A DNA stretch of 64,000 bases from Enterobacter cloacae (GTDB lineage: Bacteria > Pseudomonadota > Gammaproteobacteria > Enterobacterales > Enterobacteriaceae): the NCBI RefSeq assembly GCF_011078175.1, contig NZ_JAALCJ010000002.1:579165-643164 (forward strand), given 5' to 3'. The notes below the pieces were generated by a model that ran no database searches, was not told where the DNA came from, and saw only the letters and a program-made list of their open reading frames with translations. The position numbers and the translations under genes are program-made. This document shows positions 26,300 to 37,479 of this stretch, piece by piece (position 1 is the first letter of the stretch; each line of letters starts with the position of its first letter).

Positions 26300-27981
26300 T
26301 GACGCCCGCTCTAAGCTCTCTTGCACAACGTATCGCCGCGAGGCTGTCATCCAGCCAGCAGAATGACAATTCCCTGCGTCATGATTTCCCTGCGCTGACG
26401 TCGGCTGGTATCGAAATGGAAAAGCGTTTCGACAAGGTAGATAAAATTCCCACGCCACCTCATGAGATGCGGCTGGCGGCGCTACGTCGTTTTCGTCTTG
26501 CAGAAGAACTGACCGAACGTGAGTGGCGAATGGTATTTCATGGTCTTGTCGATAATGACCCTCTGTACCCCGACCAGCCAATATTGCTGGAAGATGAACA
26601 ACTTTTCCCCGAGGTAAATAGTGCTATCAAAAAGCGGATCGAAACCAGGAAGCTAAAACGTCGGGATTGGGCTGCACTCTGTGCCAGCTATTTTGCCTAC
26701 AGGAACGAAACCCCGGAATCAAACCCGCATTGGTGCATATTGCGTGGTCATATCGCTCAGGGCTACCTGGTGGTGAAGGCCGCGACCCGCAGAGAAAAAT
26801 CGTGGATGAAAACTATTGAGTTTTACCACGATATTTTTACGCCACAGGCTGGCGGTGTGATCTCTCAGCAGTTACTCGCAGGCGAAAGCAACTCACTCTC
26901 TTCATTAGAAAAAATCGCTCAAATTCCCGACAGCAGCTGGTTGTGGAAACGTATTTTCACGGTGCTACTGGCGCAACTTGATACCCTGGATGATCCTCAT
27001 TATCTGGACAAAATCAGTTGGTTATTAGAGCTGGCGGCGCAGTGGGTACGTTTTCGTGATGACATCATGACAGCGACGCTAACCCGTTATTACCACTCTA
27101 CCTATCGCGATCAGGCGCATTCCGCCCTGAAACAGGCCGCACTGGAATACTGGGATAACCCTCAGTTGAAAAGCCAACAAAATAAGTGGCATCAGTATGT
27201 TTCTGAACCCGTCGCAGCGATGGTGCGGGGCTGGCTGGCAAAACAAGATCTGATGCACTTCTTTGAACTGCTTCGCGGCAATGGCGATGTCGACCAGGCG
27301 CGACTCTTTTATTGGCTACGGTTTGCGAACCAGATGGGATTTACCCGTATCGTGATGGGGCAGGATGCCTGGCAAGATCGTGGCAGCGACTTTGTGAAAT
27401 TCCGCGAGGAGAATCGTGGGAGATTGAGCCATCTGCGCGGTGGGCGTAGTTTCGATAACGCCATGATCATGCAAATTAACGATTACATTTTCGTTGAATT
27501 TTCCGGGACGGGGAACGCGATGTATGCCTACCGGGTGGGTCAGGCTCCATTTAACCCAGAGTCACACTCATTGGATATTAATATCCAATTAAAAGATAAA
27601 TACCGTAATGTACTTCGTCTTCCACATACCCCACGAGCCGAAGGGTACAACAAGACCCGAATCACTGGCTGGATGCTGAAATATGACGATGAATTACGTC
27701 AGCTGGGTATCCGCTGGATGGCTGAAGAGCCCGTCAAATTTGTAGATAACAAAGCGCCCTCACCCGCCTCGGTATCTGACATCAAAATCATCAATCCATT
27801 GCGGGATACAGCAATACAGCGCCTGGTTGAAAATACCTCATGCATCGTCAGCGATAACCGACAAAAAGGTGGAGTGCTGTCCGTTCAGCTCAAATCAGCT
27901 GACGACACAACAGAAAGAGAGTTGCTTCGACTCGGTTTCACCCCTGCGACTAAAGAACCGCATCGCTACTGGATCAAATAA
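26299..27981 (+). CDS. zorC: ZorC, EH-signature protein of type I Zorya
   Basis: 560 residues from ATG 26299, which overlaps the zorB stop; an in-frame TTG at 26278 is less likely. With this start E400 (IFVEFSG) and H443 (LPHTPRAEGY) fall exactly where I recall the EH-signature residues of E. coli ZorC, which supports the choice. ZorC is thought to bind DNA and be recruited to the ZorAB motor on phage entry, then to bring in ZorD. The protein is soluble with no signal peptide. The TAA stop shares its last A with the zorD ATG. Confidence 0.95.
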   Translation: MTPALSSLAQRIAARLSSSQQNDNSLRHDFPALTSAGIEMEKRFDKVDKIPTPPHEMRLAALRRFRLAEELTEREWRMVFHGLVDNDPLYPDQPILLEDEQLFPEVNSAIKKRIETRKLKRRDWAALCASYFAYRNETPESNPHWCILRGHIAQGYLVVKAATRREKSWMKTIEFYHDIFTPQAGGVISQQLLAGESNSLSSLEKIAQIPDSSWLWKRIFTVLLAQLDTLDDPHYLDKISWLLELAAQWVRFRDDIMTATLTRYYHSTYRDQAHSALKQAALEYWDNPQLKSQQNKWHQYVSEPVAAMVRGWLAKQDLMHFFELLRGNGDVDQARLFYWLRFANQMGFTRIVMGQDAWQDRGSDFVKFREENRGRLSHLRGGRSFDNAMIMQINDYIFVEFSGTGNAMYAYRVGQAPFNPESHSLDINIQLKDKYRNVLRLPHTPRAEGYNKTRITGWMLKYDDELRQLGIRWMAEEPVKFVDNKAPSPASVSDIKIINPLRDTAIQRLVENTSCIVSDNRQKGGVLSVQLKSADDTTERELLRLGFTPATKEPHRYWIK

Positions 27982-30900
27982 TGCTGAAACGTCTTTTAAG
28001 TAAACTGGCGGGAAACCGTCAGCAGATAGAACGCCATCTGAAGAATCAGTATCAGGTTGAGGATAACGGGCTCAGTTTTCCGCAATCGTTGGTTGATGAT
28101 CCAGAGCTTTGGGCGTTGGCATCCTGGCTTGAGCAATTGGCTGAAGAAGAATATCTGATATCACTAACAGACCGCTGGTTGTTGAGCTGGGATGCCTTGT
28201 ATCGCCTGGTGGAAGATAAAGAACACTCCAGCAGCCTACCTCTTATTGGCGTCCCAGAGGTATTACCGTTACGTGCAAGTCTGAGTTCGCGTGGGGCATT
28301 AAGCGATAGTGATTTTCGTGTCGGGATTGCGGAATGGACATTGGTTCCTTCCCGCCAGCCTATTCGTTTCAATCGTACCGGCGCTATTTTTACTTATGAA
28401 AATCAACAGCACCTGTTATCGCGGGAAAACTGGGCACTCTTACAGGCAATAGAGCAGCTGAGTACTCAGCAAATTCAGACGCCTGGCGAAACCACTAACC
28501 AGCTGGGATGGGCCGCTATTCGCAAATGTGCGAAACAAGCTGCCGCAAAATTTGATGACTACTTAGAAAAGACGCACGTTATCACACCGACATCGTTGTC
28601 ATTACGTCTGCGTAAGGCGACGGTTGCTGATACTACCGTTATCGAGATTGAGCCACACTTCGAGGACCAGCCCAATAACTGGCTCGGCAGTTTTGCCAAG
28701 AACTCACAGGTTTACGATAGCTACCGTATTCCCGGAGAGAACGGCGAGCTCAGCCACGTCATCATCCCACCTGAAGTAAAAGAAGTCCTGAATTCAATAC
28801 ACTCAATTCCCGGTCGCCGGGTTGCCGGAAGTGAAGCGCTATCTTTTGTTCGCAACCCCTATACTTTCCTGGGCGAAGATGCCGCCAGTGTTATTGCCCC
28901 CGAGGATCACGAACAAGCACTGTTTGATGCCCATATTTTCTTTCATCACTTTAGGCTTCAACCCCAAATCAATGATGAGAATAAGATAGAGAACATTACG
29001 CTAGTGCTGGAACCTGTCTCACCGGTACCACAACCCGAGACGTCATTCCTCTTCTCTGCTCCATGGGAGTTAGATAAATTTGTTCAGGCCGTAGGGATCA
29101 GCGTTGCCGCGCAAATGCCTGCGGGTTCCTGGCAGGGTTACGAGCTGGAACTGAGCCAATTCACTGAACAGCAATGGCATGATTGCCAGTCGTTGTTGTT
29201 ACGTTGGCAACAGGAAGTCGAGGGTAAGGAATTTAACGATGTCCTGGATCTGGGCAAATATGGCGATCGCGTCATCGGCATTGGTGAGTTCGAAAAAATA
29301 TCCTCGCCCTGGCTGACCAAGGCAAAAAGTGAAGACTGGCTCCCTGATGACATCGACTTCTCCGCATTTTCGGCGGAGACGCTAACGGGCTGGCAACCTG
29401 AAAACCTGCAGCATTTCGATGAACTGCAGGAGAGAATTACCCAGGCAGAAGCATCTGGCGAAACGTATATCATCTCCCCCTGGAATGAGACTGAACTGCC
29501 GCTGGATGCAGCGAAAACCTTCAGTAAGAACTGGGAAAAACAGCAAAAGGCAGCACAGGAATCAGAGGACAGCGCTGTTGAAAAAGCCGCCCGGGCTGTG
29601 CTGAAAATTGAACAGAACATTGAAGAAGCGGCCTATATCAAACAACGCCGCGATTCACTCCTCAATGCACGTCATGCTGAACCTGAAATTCCTCTGAGCC
29701 TTAAAGAACATATCCGACTTAAAGACCACCAGCGTGAAGGCGTGGCCTGGCTTCAGCAACTCTTTCTTCGTTCACCTCAGGAAACGGCAGGTTGCTTGCT
29801 GGCGGATGACATGGGGCTGGGGAAAACGCTGCAAATCCTGAGCTTCCTGGTCTGGTTCATTGAAAAATTCCCTGGCGAGCCGCCAAGCCTCATCGTTGCC
29901 CCCGTTTCTCTTTTGGATAACTGGGAACGTGAACTGGATAATTTCTTCTATACCGCCGGGATTTCAGTGTTGAAATTATATGGCGATACCATCAAAGCAG
30001 TGAAATACCCGAAACAGGCGATCCCGGCTCATCTGCAGTCTCAGGGGATCAAAAACCTGCTCAAACCCGGCTGGCAGGGTGAAGCGAAAATCATTCTGAC
30101 CACCTACGAAACGCTTCGCGATCAAGAGTTCTCACTGGCACGCCAGCCCTGGTCAATTATGGTGTGCGACGAGGCACAAAAGATAAAGAACCCAGCGGCA
30201 TTAATCACTCATGCAGCCAATGCGATACAAGCAAGATTTAAAGTGGCATGTACCGGCACGCCTGTCGAAAACACGCTTGTAGACCTGTGGAGCCTCTTTG
30301 ATTTCGCCCAGCCGGGCCTGTTAGGGGCACTCAATGAATTCGGCAAACACTATGTTCGCCCTATCGAGAACGAAGCAGGTCGCGATACAGGGCGGCTTGA
30401 AAGTTTACGCGCGTTGATTGAACCCCAGACATTACGCCGAACGAAAGAAGAAGTTGCGCGTGATTTGCCGCAAAAAATCGAAGTCACCAGCTGTAAACAA
30501 CTGCCGCTTTCTGGCCCTCAAAAGCAACTGTATCTGTCCTCGATAGCAAACTGGCAACAACAGCAGACACTCAGTGAAGGAATGCAGCAAGCAGGAACGG
30601 GGATGTTGGGGTTATTACATCGCCTTAAACTCATTTGTGCACACCCGGCAGTCGTTAACCCTGAGCCTCGTTATCAGGAAGGGTCGCCAAAGCTGAACTG
30701 GATGTTGAAAACGCTGGATGAGATTAAGCACACCAGCAAAGACAAAGTAATCATCTTTACAGAGCTGCGCGATCTCCAGCGCGAAATACAGCATGCTATC
30801 CAACAGCGATTCGGTTTCCGTCCGGTGATCATCAACGGCGACACCAGCACTAAAAGTCATAGCCAGAATAGCCGCCAGCGATTGATTGATGATTTCCAGT

Positions 30901-31223
30901 CTCAGCCCGGTTTTGGCGTGATTATTCTCTCCACCGTCGCGGTTGGATTTGGGGTGAACGTCCAGAAAGCAAACCACGTTATTCATTTCACCCGCTGCTG
31001 GAATCCGGCAAAAGAAGATCAGGCAACTGACCGCGCTTACCGTATCGGCCAGACAAAGGATGTGTATGTCTATTATCCGACGGTAATGGACTCTGAAATC
31101 ACGACGTTTGAAGAAACGCTAGACGAACTCCTTCAGCGTCGCCGGGCATTGGCGAGGGATATGTTGTGCTCTGCACCGGATCTAAGCAGCGCTGATTTTG
31201 AGAACATTTTAAAAGGGACGTAA
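27981..31223 (+). CDS. zorD: ZorD, Snf2-like helicase/nuclease effector of type I Zorya
   Basis: 1080 residues. The N-terminal 560 residues are specific to ZorD. The Snf2-type motor follows: GVAWLQQLF, Walker A LADDMGLGKTLQIL (about 607-620), IVAPVSLLDNWERE, DEAQ box VCDEAQKIKNP with D730/E731, TGTPVENTLVDLWS, then in the second lobe IIFTELRDLQREIQ, STVAVGFGVNVQKANHVIHF and DQATDRAYRIGQ. It is the effector that degrades invading DNA after activation. Start overlaps the zorC stop by one base. All motor motifs look intact, so the operon should be functional. Confidence 0.96.
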   Translation: MLKRLLSKLAGNRQQIERHLKNQYQVEDNGLSFPQSLVDDPELWALASWLEQLAEEEYLISLTDRWLLSWDALYRLVEDKEHSSSLPLIGVPEVLPLRASLSSRGALSDSDFRVGIAEWTLVPSRQPIRFNRTGAIFTYENQQHLLSRENWALLQAIEQLSTQQIQTPGETTNQLGWAAIRKCAKQAAAKFDDYLEKTHVITPTSLSLRLRKATVADTTVIEIEPHFEDQPNNWLGSFAKNSQVYDSYRIPGENGELSHVIIPPEVKEVLNSIHSIPGRRVAGSEALSFVRNPYTFLGEDAASVIAPEDHEQALFDAHIFFHHFRLQPQINDENKIENITLVLEPVSPVPQPETSFLFSAPWELDKFVQAVGISVAAQMPAGSWQGYELELSQFTEQQWHDCQSLLLRWQQEVEGKEFNDVLDLGKYGDRVIGIGEFEKISSPWLTKAKSEDWLPDDIDFSAFSAETLTGWQPENLQHFDELQERITQAEASGETYIISPWNETELPLDAAKTFSKNWEKQQKAAQESEDSAVEKAARAVLKIEQNIEEAAYIKQRRDSLLNARHAEPEIPLSLKEHIRLKDHQREGVAWLQQLFLRSPQETAGCLLADDMGLGKTLQILSFLVWFIEKFPGEPPSLIVAPVSLLDNWERELDNFFYTAGISVLKLYGDTIKAVKYPKQAIPAHLQSQGIKNLLKPGWQGEAKIILTTYETLRDQEFSLARQPWSIMVCDEAQKIKNPAALITHAANAIQARFKVACTGTPVENTLVDLWSLFDFAQPGLLGALNEFGKHYVRPIENEAGRDTGRLESLRALIEPQTLRRTKEEVARDLPQKIEVTSCKQLPLSGPQKQLYLSSIANWQQQQTLSEGMQQAGTGMLGLLHRLKLICAHPAVVNPEPRYQEGSPKLNWMLKTLDEIKHTSKDKVIIFTELRDLQREIQHAIQQRFGFRPVIINGDTSTKSHSQNSRQRLIDDFQSQPGFGVIILSTVAVGFGVNVQKANHVIHFTRCWNPAKEDQATDRAYRIGQTKDVYVYYPTVMDSEITTFEETLDELLQRRRALARDMLCSAPDLSSADFENILKGT

Positions 31224-31372
31224 GCGCTCGATTTCCGCACTATAAAAAAGATGCTTAGGTCCGTTTCAAAGCCAATACCTGCTGACCACCTCAATAAGAT
31301 GTGTTGTTAATCCAGGGATAAAAACCCGCCGCAAGAACTGACCCCTTAAAGTTGGACAGTTTTCTTAGCGGG

Positions 31373-32284
<912 letters not shown>

Positions 32285-32557
32285 TCAAGAGCGCGGTAGC
32301 CTTTTTAATATGTCGTTATCCATTTCAATACGTTGTAGTTTTTTCTTTAGCTCACGTATTTCGATTTGTTCCGGCGTAATTGGGGAGGCTTTTGGCGTTT
32401 TGCCCTGACGTTCTTCACGCAGCTGTTTGACCCATTTCGTCATCGTGGAAAGACCAGCATACATAGCCCTGGCAGCGTCAGAGACGGTGTAGTTGTGATC
32501 GACAACCAGCTGAGCGGATTCGCGTTTGAATTCAGGACTAAAATTTCTTCTTTTCAT
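32285..32557 (-). pseudogene. IS3-family orfA (helix-turn-helix subunit), frameshifted at its end
   Basis: From the ATG at 32557 the frame reads [20 protein letters not shown], then a typical helix-turn-helix ([20 protein letters not shown]) and the leucine-zipper-like [17 protein letters not shown]. Functional relatives continue [10 protein letters not shown]; here an A is missing from the A-run, giving ILKRLPRS and a stop. The loss also removes the normal site of programmed frameshifting into orfB. Confidence 0.75.
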
Positions 32558-32618
32558 TGGTGCACCGGTGTGGTTCTGAGGTGAGCATATCACCTCTGTT
32601 CAGGTGGCCAAATTCAGT

Positions 32619-32976
32619 AAACCACTTCACAACAATCTGATACGCCAAAAAACAGCTGGCAATAAAAAAGTATATTTCTACCACTTCCTATTAAATATAT
32701 GCACGTCAGTGAATCCATCTGAACCTGGTTGCCCCATTGTAGTTTTTCTATGGTGAGGCTTTTCAGAACACAGAACGGGCTCTTCCATTACACCCACGGG
32801 TAACTCAGAGCGAGACGCGTTAGCACGACCATCCCAAGTAGATGCCGTAGTTAGCATTCATGAGATAGAAAGGGAATGAGAAGCTATAGGATGCTAAACA
32901 AGTACGTGAGTAAGTACGCGAGACGAAAAACAGGGAATTTCACTGAAGAGGTAATTTTGTAACTACCTGATTTTAA
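32619..32976. other. Non-coding spacer between the IS relic and thrW
   Basis: About 360 bases, AT-rich, with no plausible gene on either strand. It borders the 3' end of thrW and is presumably the terminal segment of the integrated island. Confidence 0.6.
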
Positions 32977-33052
32977 TGGTGCCGATAATAGGAGTCGAAC
33001 CTACGACCTTCGCATTACGAATGCGCTGCTCTACCAACTGAGCTATATCGGC
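32977..33052 (-). tRNA. thrW: tRNA-Thr (anticodon CGU)
   Basis: 76 bases including an encoded CCA. The minus strand reads GCCGATATAGCTCAGTTGGT at the 5' end, an anticodon stem CGCAT/ATGCG around TTCGTAA (anticodon CGT) and a T-arm GTTCGACTC; the acceptor stem GCCGATA pairs with TATCGGC. It is thrW, next to proA as in E. coli and Salmonella, and a known integration target of P22 and CP4-6. The island lies at its 3' end. Confidence 0.97.
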
Positions 33053-33163
33053 CCTGAGAGACCGGTTACGAGCGTAACCACGGGGCAAAAGAGTAGATCT
33101 AACCGGGTGATGCGTCAATGCCCTTTTGAATCAAACGGCTATTTTTGCATCACCCGTGATTAT

Positions 33164-34417
33164 TTACGCACGAATTGTATCGTCACCGAAGCCGATCCAC
33201 TTGTAGGTGGTCAGTGCTTCCAGCCCCATCGGACCACGGGCGTGCAGCTTCTGTGTGCTCACCGCCACCTCCGCGCCCAGACCAAACTGGCCGCCATCGG
33301 TGAAGCGCGTCGAGGCATTGACGTAAACCGCAGACGAATCCACTTCATTCACAAAACGATCGGCATTGCGCAAGGTGCGCGTCAGGATCGCATCAGAATG
33401 CTGGGTTCCGTGTTCACGAATGTGCGCAATGGCGTCATCAAGATCCGCAACCACCTTCACGTTCAGATCCAGCGACAAATATTCATCGTTGTACTGCTCC
33501 GCGTTAACCGGAACGACATTCGCCGGACCGTCTTTCAGCAGGGCGAGAGCGCTCTCGTCCGCATGCAGCGTGACGCCACTTTCCGCCATCTGCTTGCTCA
33601 GCGCTGGCAGGAAGGTACTGGCGATGCCCTGATGCACCAGCAGCGTTTCTACCGTATTACAGGTGCTTGGACGCTGAGTTTTAGCGTTGACGATAATCTT
33701 CAGCGCAGGGTCGATCTCCGCGGTGTCATCCACCACGATATGGCATACGCCAATACCGCCGGTGATCACCGGAATGGTGGATTGCTCACGGCACAGCTTG
33801 TGCAGGCCCGCGCCCCCGCGTGGGATGAGCATGTCGATATATTTGTCCATGCGCAGCATCTCGTTGACCAGCGCACGGTCGGGGCTTTCAATTGCCTGCA
33901 CGGCACCCGCCGGTAAACCACACTCCCCCAGCGCCTGCTGAATGACGTTTACCGTCGCGGCGTTGGTGCGCCAGGTCTCTTTCCCGCCACGCAGGATCGC
34001 GGCGTTACCGGTCTTCAGGCACAGGGAGGCGACATCCACCGTCACGTTTGGGCGCGCTTCGTAAATCACCCCAATGACGCCAAGCGGCACGCGGCGACGC
34101 TCAAGGCGTAACCCGCTGTCGAGCACCCCACCGTCAATCACCTGCCCTACCGGGTCGGCGAGGTTGCACACCTGACGGACGTCGTCGGCGATACCTTTCA
34201 GACGTGCCGGGGTCAGCGCCAGACGGTCGAGCATCGCTTCGCTCAAGCCGTTGCGACGCGCCTCCAGCAGATCCTGCTCGTTGGCGAGCAAAATCTCCTG
34301 TGACTGAGATTCCAGATAATCAGCGATTTTTTCCAGCACGCGGTTTTTCTCGCGGCTGGAAAGGAGCGCCAGTTTATAAGAGGCGGCTTTCGCGGCTGCG
34401 CCCATTTGTTCCAGCAT
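33164..34417 (-). CDS. proA: Gamma-glutamyl phosphate reductase
   Basis: 417 residues, usual length. It reduces gamma-glutamyl phosphate with NADPH to glutamate semialdehyde, the second step of proline synthesis. The aldehyde-dehydrogenase fold is clear: [15 protein letters not shown] in the cofactor half and the catalytic Cys in [16 protein letters not shown]. It lies 11 bases downstream of proB and forms the proBA operon; the two enzymes act as a complex. thrW follows as in E. coli. Confidence 0.98.
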   Translation of the reverse strand: MLEQMGAAAKAASYKLALLSSREKNRVLEKIADYLESQSQEILLANEQDLLEARRNGLSEAMLDRLALTPARLKGIADDVRQVCNLADPVGQVIDGGVLDSGLRLERRRVPLGVIGVIYEARPNVTVDVASLCLKTGNAAILRGGKETWRTNAATVNVIQQALGECGLPAGAVQAIESPDRALVNEMLRMDKYIDMLIPRGGAGLHKLCREQSTIPVITGGIGVCHIVVDDTAEIDPALKIIVNAKTQRPSTCNTVETLLVHQGIASTFLPALSKQMAESGVTLHADESALALLKDGPANVVPVNAEQYNDEYLSLDLNVKVVADLDDAIAHIREHGTQHSDAILTRTLRNADRFVNEVDSSAVYVNASTRFTDGGQFGLGAEVAVSTQKLHARGPMGLEALTTYKWIGFGDDTIRA

Positions 34418-34428
34418 GTTCTGGCTCC

Positions 34429-35532
34429 TTAACGAATAATCATGTCGTCACGATGCACGGCAACCGGACCATATTCATAGCCCAGGATGGCGTCAATCTG
34501 CTGGGAATGGTGACCAGCAATCCGACGCAGCGCGTCGCTGTTATAACGACTTACGCCATGAGCGATGTCGCGACCTTCAAGGTTACGGATTCGGATCACT
34601 TCACCACGCGAGAAGTTGCCTGTCACGCTTTTAATTCCTTTTGGAAGTAACGAGCTTCCTCTTTCCAGAATAGCGGCGGTCGCGCCTTCATCCACGGTCA
34701 ATTCGCCAGCCGGGGGCGCGCCAAAGATCCAGCGTTTTCGGTTTTCCAGCGGGGTCGCCAGGGCGTGGAAGCGCGTACCCACAGAGATGCCTTCCATCAC
34801 ATCGCCTATCACGCCCGGACGGCTGCCTGCGGCGATGATAGTGTCGATACCGGCCCGGCACGCCACGTCCGCGGCCTGTAGCTTGGTGCCCATGCCGCCT
34901 GTCCCCAGACCAGAAACGCTGTCACCCGCAATGGCACGCAGCGCATCGTCAATGCCGTGAACGTCTTTGATCAGTTCAGCCTGTGGATTAGAACGCGGGT
35001 CAGCGGTAAACAGCCCCTGCTGATCGGTCAGAAGCAGCAGCTTATCAGCCCCTGCCAGAATCGCCGCCAGCGCAGAGAGATTATCGTTATCGCCCACTTT
35101 AATTTCAGCGGTAGCAACAGCGTCGTTTTCGTTAATGACCGGAACGATATTGTTATCCAGCAGCGCACGCAGCGTATCGCGGGCGTTCAGGAAACGTTCT
35201 CTGTCTTCCATATCCGCACGCGTAAGCAGCATCTGCCCGACGTGAATGCCGTAGATGGAGAACAATTGTTCCCAGAGCTGTATGAGTCGGCTTTGTCCCA
35301 CGGCGGCCAGCAGCTGTTTGGAGGCGATCGTCGCGGGGAGTTCGGGGTAGCCCAGGTGTTCACGCCCGGCGGCAATCGCCCCGGAAGTCACAATCACAAT
35401 GCGATGCCCTGCGGCATGCAACTGAGCGCACTGACGTACAAGCTCAACGATATGGGCACGATTCAGGCGGCGCGATCCGCCTGTTAACACACTGGTACCG
35501 AGTTTTACCACCAGCGTCTGGCTGTCACTCAT
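34429..35532 (-). CDS. proB: Glutamate 5-kinase
   Basis: 367 residues. The amino-acid kinase domain (1-260) has [47 protein letters not shown] and [20 protein letters not shown]; the C-terminal PUA domain starts near 275 ([13 protein letters not shown]). It phosphorylates glutamate and is the proline-inhibited first step of proline synthesis. First gene of proBA, divergent from phoE across about 300 bases. Confidence 0.98.
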   Translation of the reverse strand: MSDSQTLVVKLGTSVLTGGSRRLNRAHIVELVRQCAQLHAAGHRIVIVTSGAIAAGREHLGYPELPATIASKQLLAAVGQSRLIQLWEQLFSIYGIHVGQMLLTRADMEDRERFLNARDTLRALLDNNIVPVINENDAVATAEIKVGDNDNLSALAAILAGADKLLLLTDQQGLFTADPRSNPQAELIKDVHGIDDALRAIAGDSVSGLGTGGMGTKLQAADVACRAGIDTIIAAGSRPGVIGDVMEGISVGTRFHALATPLENRKRWIFGAPPAGELTVDEGATAAILERGSSLLPKGIKSVTGNFSRGEVIRIRNLEGRDIAHGVSRYNSDALRRIAGHHSQQIDAILGYEYGPVAVHRDDMIIR

Positions 35533-35720
35533 GATTCTCTGCCGTTCAACAATAAGGGAAATGATGTCAGTCAGACGTTTTAACAGGTGTCAGCCCCGTT
35601 GCCAACTGCCTTAGCGCATGACCCGTCACTTTGTTGCGCGGGATCAGGAAGCGTAGCGGCAGATTTTGACAATTTTATTACCGAAAAATTAAAACATACT
35701 TTTTTAGACATATTCTTACT

Positions 35721-35738
35721 TTGTCATAAAACTTTCAC
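35721..35738 (+). promoter_or_regulatory. Pho box (PhoB site) of phoE
   Basis: TTGTCAT AAAA CTTTCAC matches the two 7-base repeats of the PhoB consensus (CTGTCAT, four A/T, CTGTCAC) with two mismatches, about 100 bases before the phoE start. It implies induction by phosphate starvation. Confidence 0.8.
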
Positions 35739-35836
35739 CCACGAACGATAAAACCCTTCCTGTTTTTCACGGGGTAATAAGTCGAATCTTATTGCTCAGC
35801 GAATATTAGCGCGTTTTGATAACATCAGGATTGAAA

Positions 35837-36889
35837 ATGAAAAAGAGCACTCTGGCATTAATGGTAATGAGCGTAGTTGCTTCCGCCTCTGTTCACGCAG
35901 CAGAAGTTTATAATAAAAACGGTAATAAACTGGACGTGTACGGCAAAGTAAAAGCAATGCACTACCTCAGTGATGATGATGCTAAGGATGGTGATCAGAC
36001 TTATGTTCGTTTCGGCTTTAAAGGTGAAACGCAGATTAACGATCAGCTGACAGGCTACGGACGCTGGGAAGCTGAATTTGCGGGTAACAAAGCAGAGAGC
36101 GACTCTTCGCAAAAAACACGTCTGGCATTTGCTGGCCTGAAACTAAAAGACTTCGGCTCACTGGATTACGGCCGTAACCTGGGCGCGCTGTATGACGTCG
36201 CCGCATACACCGATATGTTCCCGGAGTTCGGCGGTGACGGTCTGGCACAGACCGATAACTTTATGACGAAACGCGCCTCCGGTCTGGCCACATACCGTAA
36301 TACCGATTTCTTTGGCCTGGTTGACGGCCTGAATATGACCCTGCAATACCAGGGCAAAAATGAAAACCGCGACGTGAAGAAGCAAAACGGTGACGGCTTC
36401 GGTACTTCCCTGAGCTATGACTTTGGCGGCAGCGATTTTTCTGTGATTGGTGCGTATGCCAGTTCCGATCGCACCAACGAGCAAAACCTTCAGGCACGCG
36501 GTGAAGGTAAAAAAGCAGAAGGCTGGGCTACCGGTTTAAAATATGATGCCAACGATATCTATCTGGCCACTATTTATTCCGAAACTCGCAACATGGCCCC
36601 CATTTCCGGTGGCTTTGCAAACAAAGCACAAAACGTCGAAGTGGTGGCGCAATATCAATTTGACTTTGGTCTGCGCCCGTCCCTGGGTTATGTGCAGTCT
36701 AAAGGCAAAGATATCGAAGGTATCGGGGATGAAGATATCGTGAAATACATCGATGTAGGCGCAACGTATTATTTCAACAAAAATATGTCTGCGTTTGTTG
36801 ATTATAAAATCAACCAGATCGATGACGATAATAAACTGGGCGTAAGCAGCGATGATATCGTTGCACTGGGCATGACCTATCAGTTCTGA
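35837..36889 (+). CDS. phoE: Phosphoporin PhoE, outer-membrane trimeric porin
   Basis: 350 residues from the ATG at 35837 with AGGA upstream. Signal peptide [21 protein letters not shown], then the mature start [20 protein letters not shown] typical of enteric porins. The 16-strand barrel ends with the C-terminal Phe in LGMTYQF, needed for BAM-dependent assembly. PhoE prefers anions and is made under phosphate limitation, which the Pho box supports. It is placed next to proB as in E. coli. A strong terminator follows. Confidence 0.95.
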   Translation: MKKSTLALMVMSVVASASVHAAEVYNKNGNKLDVYGKVKAMHYLSDDDAKDGDQTYVRFGFKGETQINDQLTGYGRWEAEFAGNKAESDSSQKTRLAFAGLKLKDFGSLDYGRNLGALYDVAAYTDMFPEFGGDGLAQTDNFMTKRASGLATYRNTDFFGLVDGLNMTLQYQGKNENRDVKKQNGDGFGTSLSYDFGGSDFSVIGAYASSDRTNEQNLQARGEGKKAEGWATGLKYDANDIYLATIYSETRNMAPISGGFANKAQNVEVVAQYQFDFGLRPSLGYVQSKGKDIEGIGDEDIVKYIDVGATYYFNKNMSAFVDYKINQIDDDNKLGVSSDDIVALGMTYQF

Positions 36890-36901
36890 TGTTGTGGTAA
36901 T

Positions 36902-36930
36902 AAAAAAACCGGCGCTGAGCCGGTTTTTTT
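36902..36930 (+). terminator. Intrinsic terminator after phoE
   Basis: CCGGC (36909-36913) pairs with GCCGG (36919-36923), flanked by a run of A and eight T; it would also work on the opposite strand. Confidence 0.9.
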
Positions 36931-36932
36931 GT

Positions 36933-37009
36933 GCCCGGTGACGCTGTGCTTACCGGGCGTACGGGATAGTACATTTTACAGGCCGGGTAAGGCGTAGCCG
37001 CCACCCGGC
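36933..37009. repeat. Pair of REP elements (BIME)
   Basis: GCCCGGT...ACCGGGC (36933-36958) and GCCGGGT...ACCCGGC (36982-37009) are two REP palindromes between the convergent genes phoE and crl. Confidence 0.8.
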
Positions 37010-37021
37010 GCAGTGGCATCA

Positions 37022-37423
37022 TCAGGCTCTCAGTTTCACCGCTTCGCTGGAAAAATCGTCCGCAGGCTCCAGCTTCAGATCCAGCGTTGCCAGCAGGTCA
37101 CGAGCTTTGCCGTGAAATTCTTTTAGCGTATGCTCCAGGCGATCGATCACTTCCTGATCTTTGATGCTCGTCGCCTGCCAGTGCCCGTCTTTATTAAACA
37201 GGCCAAACTGATAGCTATAGGTAAAACGGTTTTCCTGTGCTTCCATTTCCATCCACCAGCCCCAGAACTCACGTTTTTCAGGTGCAGGCTTCACGTTGAC
37301 GCAAACAGCCAGGCAGTCGAAAAAAAAGCGATTCTCTTCACACTGCTCTTCTCGAATATACGGGCCAAGAGCCATGAACTTCTTAATCAGTCTACTTTTC
37401 GGGTGTCCACTCGGTAACGTCAT
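37022..37423 (-). CDS. crl: Sigma-S-binding transcription factor Crl
   Basis: 133 residues, usual length, starting [20 protein letters not shown]. Crl binds RpoS and helps it form holoenzyme, favouring stress and curli gene expression. The conserved central segment [20 protein letters not shown] and WGWWMEME is intact. It lies between phoE and frsA as in E. coli and is monocistronic. Confidence 0.95.
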   Translation of the reverse strand: MTLPSGHPKSRLIKKFMALGPYIREEQCEENRFFFDCLAVCVNVKPAPEKREFWGWWMEMEAQENRFTYSYQFGLFNKDGHWQATSIKDQEVIDRLEHTLKEFHGKARDLLATLDLKLEPADDFSSEAVKLRA

Positions 37424-37479
37424 TGCGATCTCCTTTTGTGAAGCACTGTTTTACCAAACCAACGAAATTTAGCAAACTA

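Noticed and set aside
33107..33916. 269-codon plus-strand frame over proA
   Set aside because: Antisense shadow of proA; no motif.
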